A stretch of 64,000 bases of DNA, taken from the NCBI GenBank assembly GCA_002364735.1, contig DEZB01000071.1, positions 1 through 64,000 on the forward strand. The letters are read 5' to 3'. This DNA comes from Bacteroidales bacterium UBA3143. GTDB lineage: Bacteria; Bacteroidota; Bacteroidia; Bacteroidales; Dysgonomonadaceae. The position numbers were made by a program, and so were the translations under genes. Below, piece after piece: positions 62,482 to 64,000 of the stretch (the first letter of the stretch is position 1; every line of letters begins with the position of its first letter). The notes under the pieces were generated by a model. The model made no database searches and was not told the DNA's origin. It saw only the letters and a program-made list of their open reading frames with translations.

Positions 62482-64000
62482 TTAGAATCTAACAGTGATT
62501 CGTCCCATAAAGTTGCGCGTTGCTTGTGGAAACAGTCCTTTATAAACATATGATTTACCATTTTCTAATCTGTCTGTGCTAACCCATGCGTTGGCATTGT
62601 ATTCTTTATCAAACAAGTTGTTGATTATAAACTGCAAATCGATATCTCCAAATCTTGATTTAGTAACTGTATATCCTGTCGTGAAATTTGTCACAAAATA
62701 GTCAGATAGAGCGTTATCATCATTGGATGTATTGTCGTAATACTGTTTCCCAACATACTTACCCATTATGTTGAAAAATAAACTTTTCAACGGTGTGTAA
62801 GTTAAACTACCCATTGCAACAATATTTGGAGAGAAAGAAATGTCTGTATTATCCATACTTTCGCTCTCTTGGCGTATAACCTTATCATATGATGAGTCAT
62901 ACACATCATAATAGGCAGTGTAGTTTTTGATGATGTTTTTGCTGAATGTTGCATTTGCATCTACACGCAAAATATTAGAAAGAGGAATTTGTGTTTCCAA
63001 TTCAATTCCGGCTCGGTAGCTATCTTTCACATTTTCTAAAATCTTGTATCCCACATCGTTTAGCTTGCCCGTTTGCACCATTTGGTTGTTGTAGTCCATA
63101 TAATAGAAGTTTCCACCAAGTACTAATCCTCCATCTGAGATGTAGCGATATCCTAACTCATAATCAAGCATTCTTTCGGGCTTAATTTCTTTTTTCGCAC
63201 CAAATTTAATTCCATCTTTCAAGTCTGTTCTTAGTGGCTCGCGATTTCCTACTGCAACAGAGGCATATAACTGACTGTTATCATTCGGTTTGATGAAAAC
63301 ACCTGCTTTTGGATTGAAAAAACTGAAGTAATGATTGCTTGTTAAATCAGCCACATCATCGTCTGTACCCGTAAATCTGTAATCGATGTACCTGTATTGC
63401 AAATCTGCAAAAAGAGAAACTATACTATTGACTTGATATTCTGCTTTCGAGAAAAAGTTGAATTCTTTTTTTCTTCCTACGTTTCTGTACCACTCATAAT
63501 CGGTAGGAATATCTTGGTTATACTTAACCCAAGGCAATTTTCCGTAATGGCTTCCATCGAAATCACTCCAAAATCCTCCAAAAACCAGTTGAAGTGGATT
63601 TAAATTATAGTTTAAAGAGAAGTTGGCAACGTAAAAATCATTAGAAAGTAGTTTTTGTCTAATCAACTGAGACCTTTTGTATTCAACACCATTTACTATT
63701 TGATTTTTAAGACCATACCTTTCATACTTATCACCTTTCTTCATGTCGCTTCCCGAACGATAGTTTTCATAATATCCATAGCCATTATTGTAGCTCAAAT
63801 TTACATTAAGAGAGAGCTTATCGGTTAATTCACGAGTGAAAATAAGTTGAAGTATATGTGAGTAATAGTTGTCTGTGTCATTGTCATAATAACGAATATT
63901 ACCTGCCGTATCTTTATACATTCCTGCTGTATTATAACGTCTACCATATTTTTCAATATCTTCAGGTGAAACACCATTCCATGTGATGCCTGTGTGTTGA
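62482..64000 (-). CDS. TonB-dependent outer-membrane receptor, C-terminal part (5' end outside window)
   Basis: The frame stays open to the window edge (the 26 codons from 63922 to 64000 have no stop), so at least 505 codons of a larger receptor are present. It shows barrel strands typical of TonB-dependent receptors (ITWNGVSPEDIEKYG, GRRYNTAGMYKDTAGNIRYYDNDTDNY), a late-barrel NNLFDKEYNANAW motif and a terminal aromatic residue (GRITVRF). The plug and TonB box are outside the window. It is co-directional with the PnuC-like gene 13 bp downstream, suggesting import of a vitamin. Confidence 0.9.
   Translation of the reverse strand, partial: QHTGITWNGVSPEDIEKYGRRYNTAGMYKDTAGNIRYYDNDTDNYYSHILQLIFTRELTDKLSLNVNLSYNNGYGYYENYRSGSDMKKGDKYERYGLKNQIVNGVEYKRSQLIRQKLLSNDFYVANFSLNYNLNPLQLVFGGFWSDFDGSHYGKLPWVKYNQDIPTDYEWYRNVGRKKEFNFFSKAEYQVNSIVSLFADLQYRYIDYRFTGTDDDVADLTSNHYFSFFNPKAGVFIKPNDNSQLYASVAVGNREPLRTDLKDGIKFGAKKEIKPERMLDYELGYRYISDGGLVLGGNFYYMDYNNQMVQTGKLNDVGYKILENVKDSYRAGIELETQIPLSNILRVDANATFSKNIIKNYTAYYDVYDSSYDKVIRQESESMDNTDISFSPNIVAMGSLTYTPLKSLFFNIMGKYVGKQYYDNTSNDDNALSDYFVTNFTTGYTVTKSRFGDIDLQFIINNLFDKEYNANAWVSTDRLENGKSYVYKGLFPQATRNFMGRITVRF

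Overview
The window reads as chromosome of a low-GC Bacteroidota bacterium, most likely order Bacteroidales. The evidence is a SusC/SusD pair with glycosidases, an S46 dipeptidyl-peptidase, a NagB–PIG-L fusion, a 640-residue LptF/G-type permease, and promoters of the Bacteroidota type (TTTG about 19 bp before TAnnTTTG). I saw no phage, insertion sequence, CRISPR array, tRNA or rRNA. Most genes are housekeeping. Both ends are cut from larger DNA, and only the TonB-dependent receptor at the right end is truncated.

Layout. 1-8801 (minus strand): a small polysaccharide utilisation locus (SusC, SusD, GH88, GH2) closed by a strong terminator. GH88-GH2 has its own near-consensus promoter and a palindromic leader. 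9255-14167: an outer-membrane protein with three predicted beta-barrels, an OmpA-domain partner and a PBP4-type peptidase. 14325-18890 (minus): FKBP isomerase, glycyl-tRNA synthetase, PabC/PabB and a membrane PH-like protein. 19096-22761: a Wzx-like flippase and DPP7. 22955-25588 (minus): an esterase and an acyl-CoA ligase. 25862-29469: MtaB, a lipid A-type acyltransferase and a GT2 overlapping in one operon, then a 55-residue ferredoxin. 30248-35663 (minus): an acyl-CoA ligase with its XRE-cupin regulator, MnmE, and a TGS-uridine kinase fusion. 35751-43558: two tandem Na/phosphate cotransporter paralogues, an eIF1-like protein, an AddA-like helicase-nuclease and CrcB. 44129-53534: a baeRF protein, a secreted lipocalin-like protein, an esterase, MutS2, a POT transporter and the NagB–PIG-L fusion. 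53770-61323: a START-like protein, LptF/G, RibAB, RmuC, then Kbl-Tdh (threonine to glycine). 61872-64000 (minus): a PnuC-family transporter and its TonB-dependent receptor.

The most unusual signal is in three gene-free stretches (29762-30080, 43603-43880, 61458-61667). Each holds a degenerate tandem array with a unit of 41-42 bp. The three unit sequences are unrelated, but each array places two short dyads about 20-21 bp apart, so dyads recur roughly every two DNA turns. In the third array one dyad shows paired changes that keep the arms complementary. No standard element I know matches this layout. A second point is the NagB half of the NagB–PIG-L fusion, where all four classical catalytic positions of glucosamine-6-phosphate deaminase are replaced.
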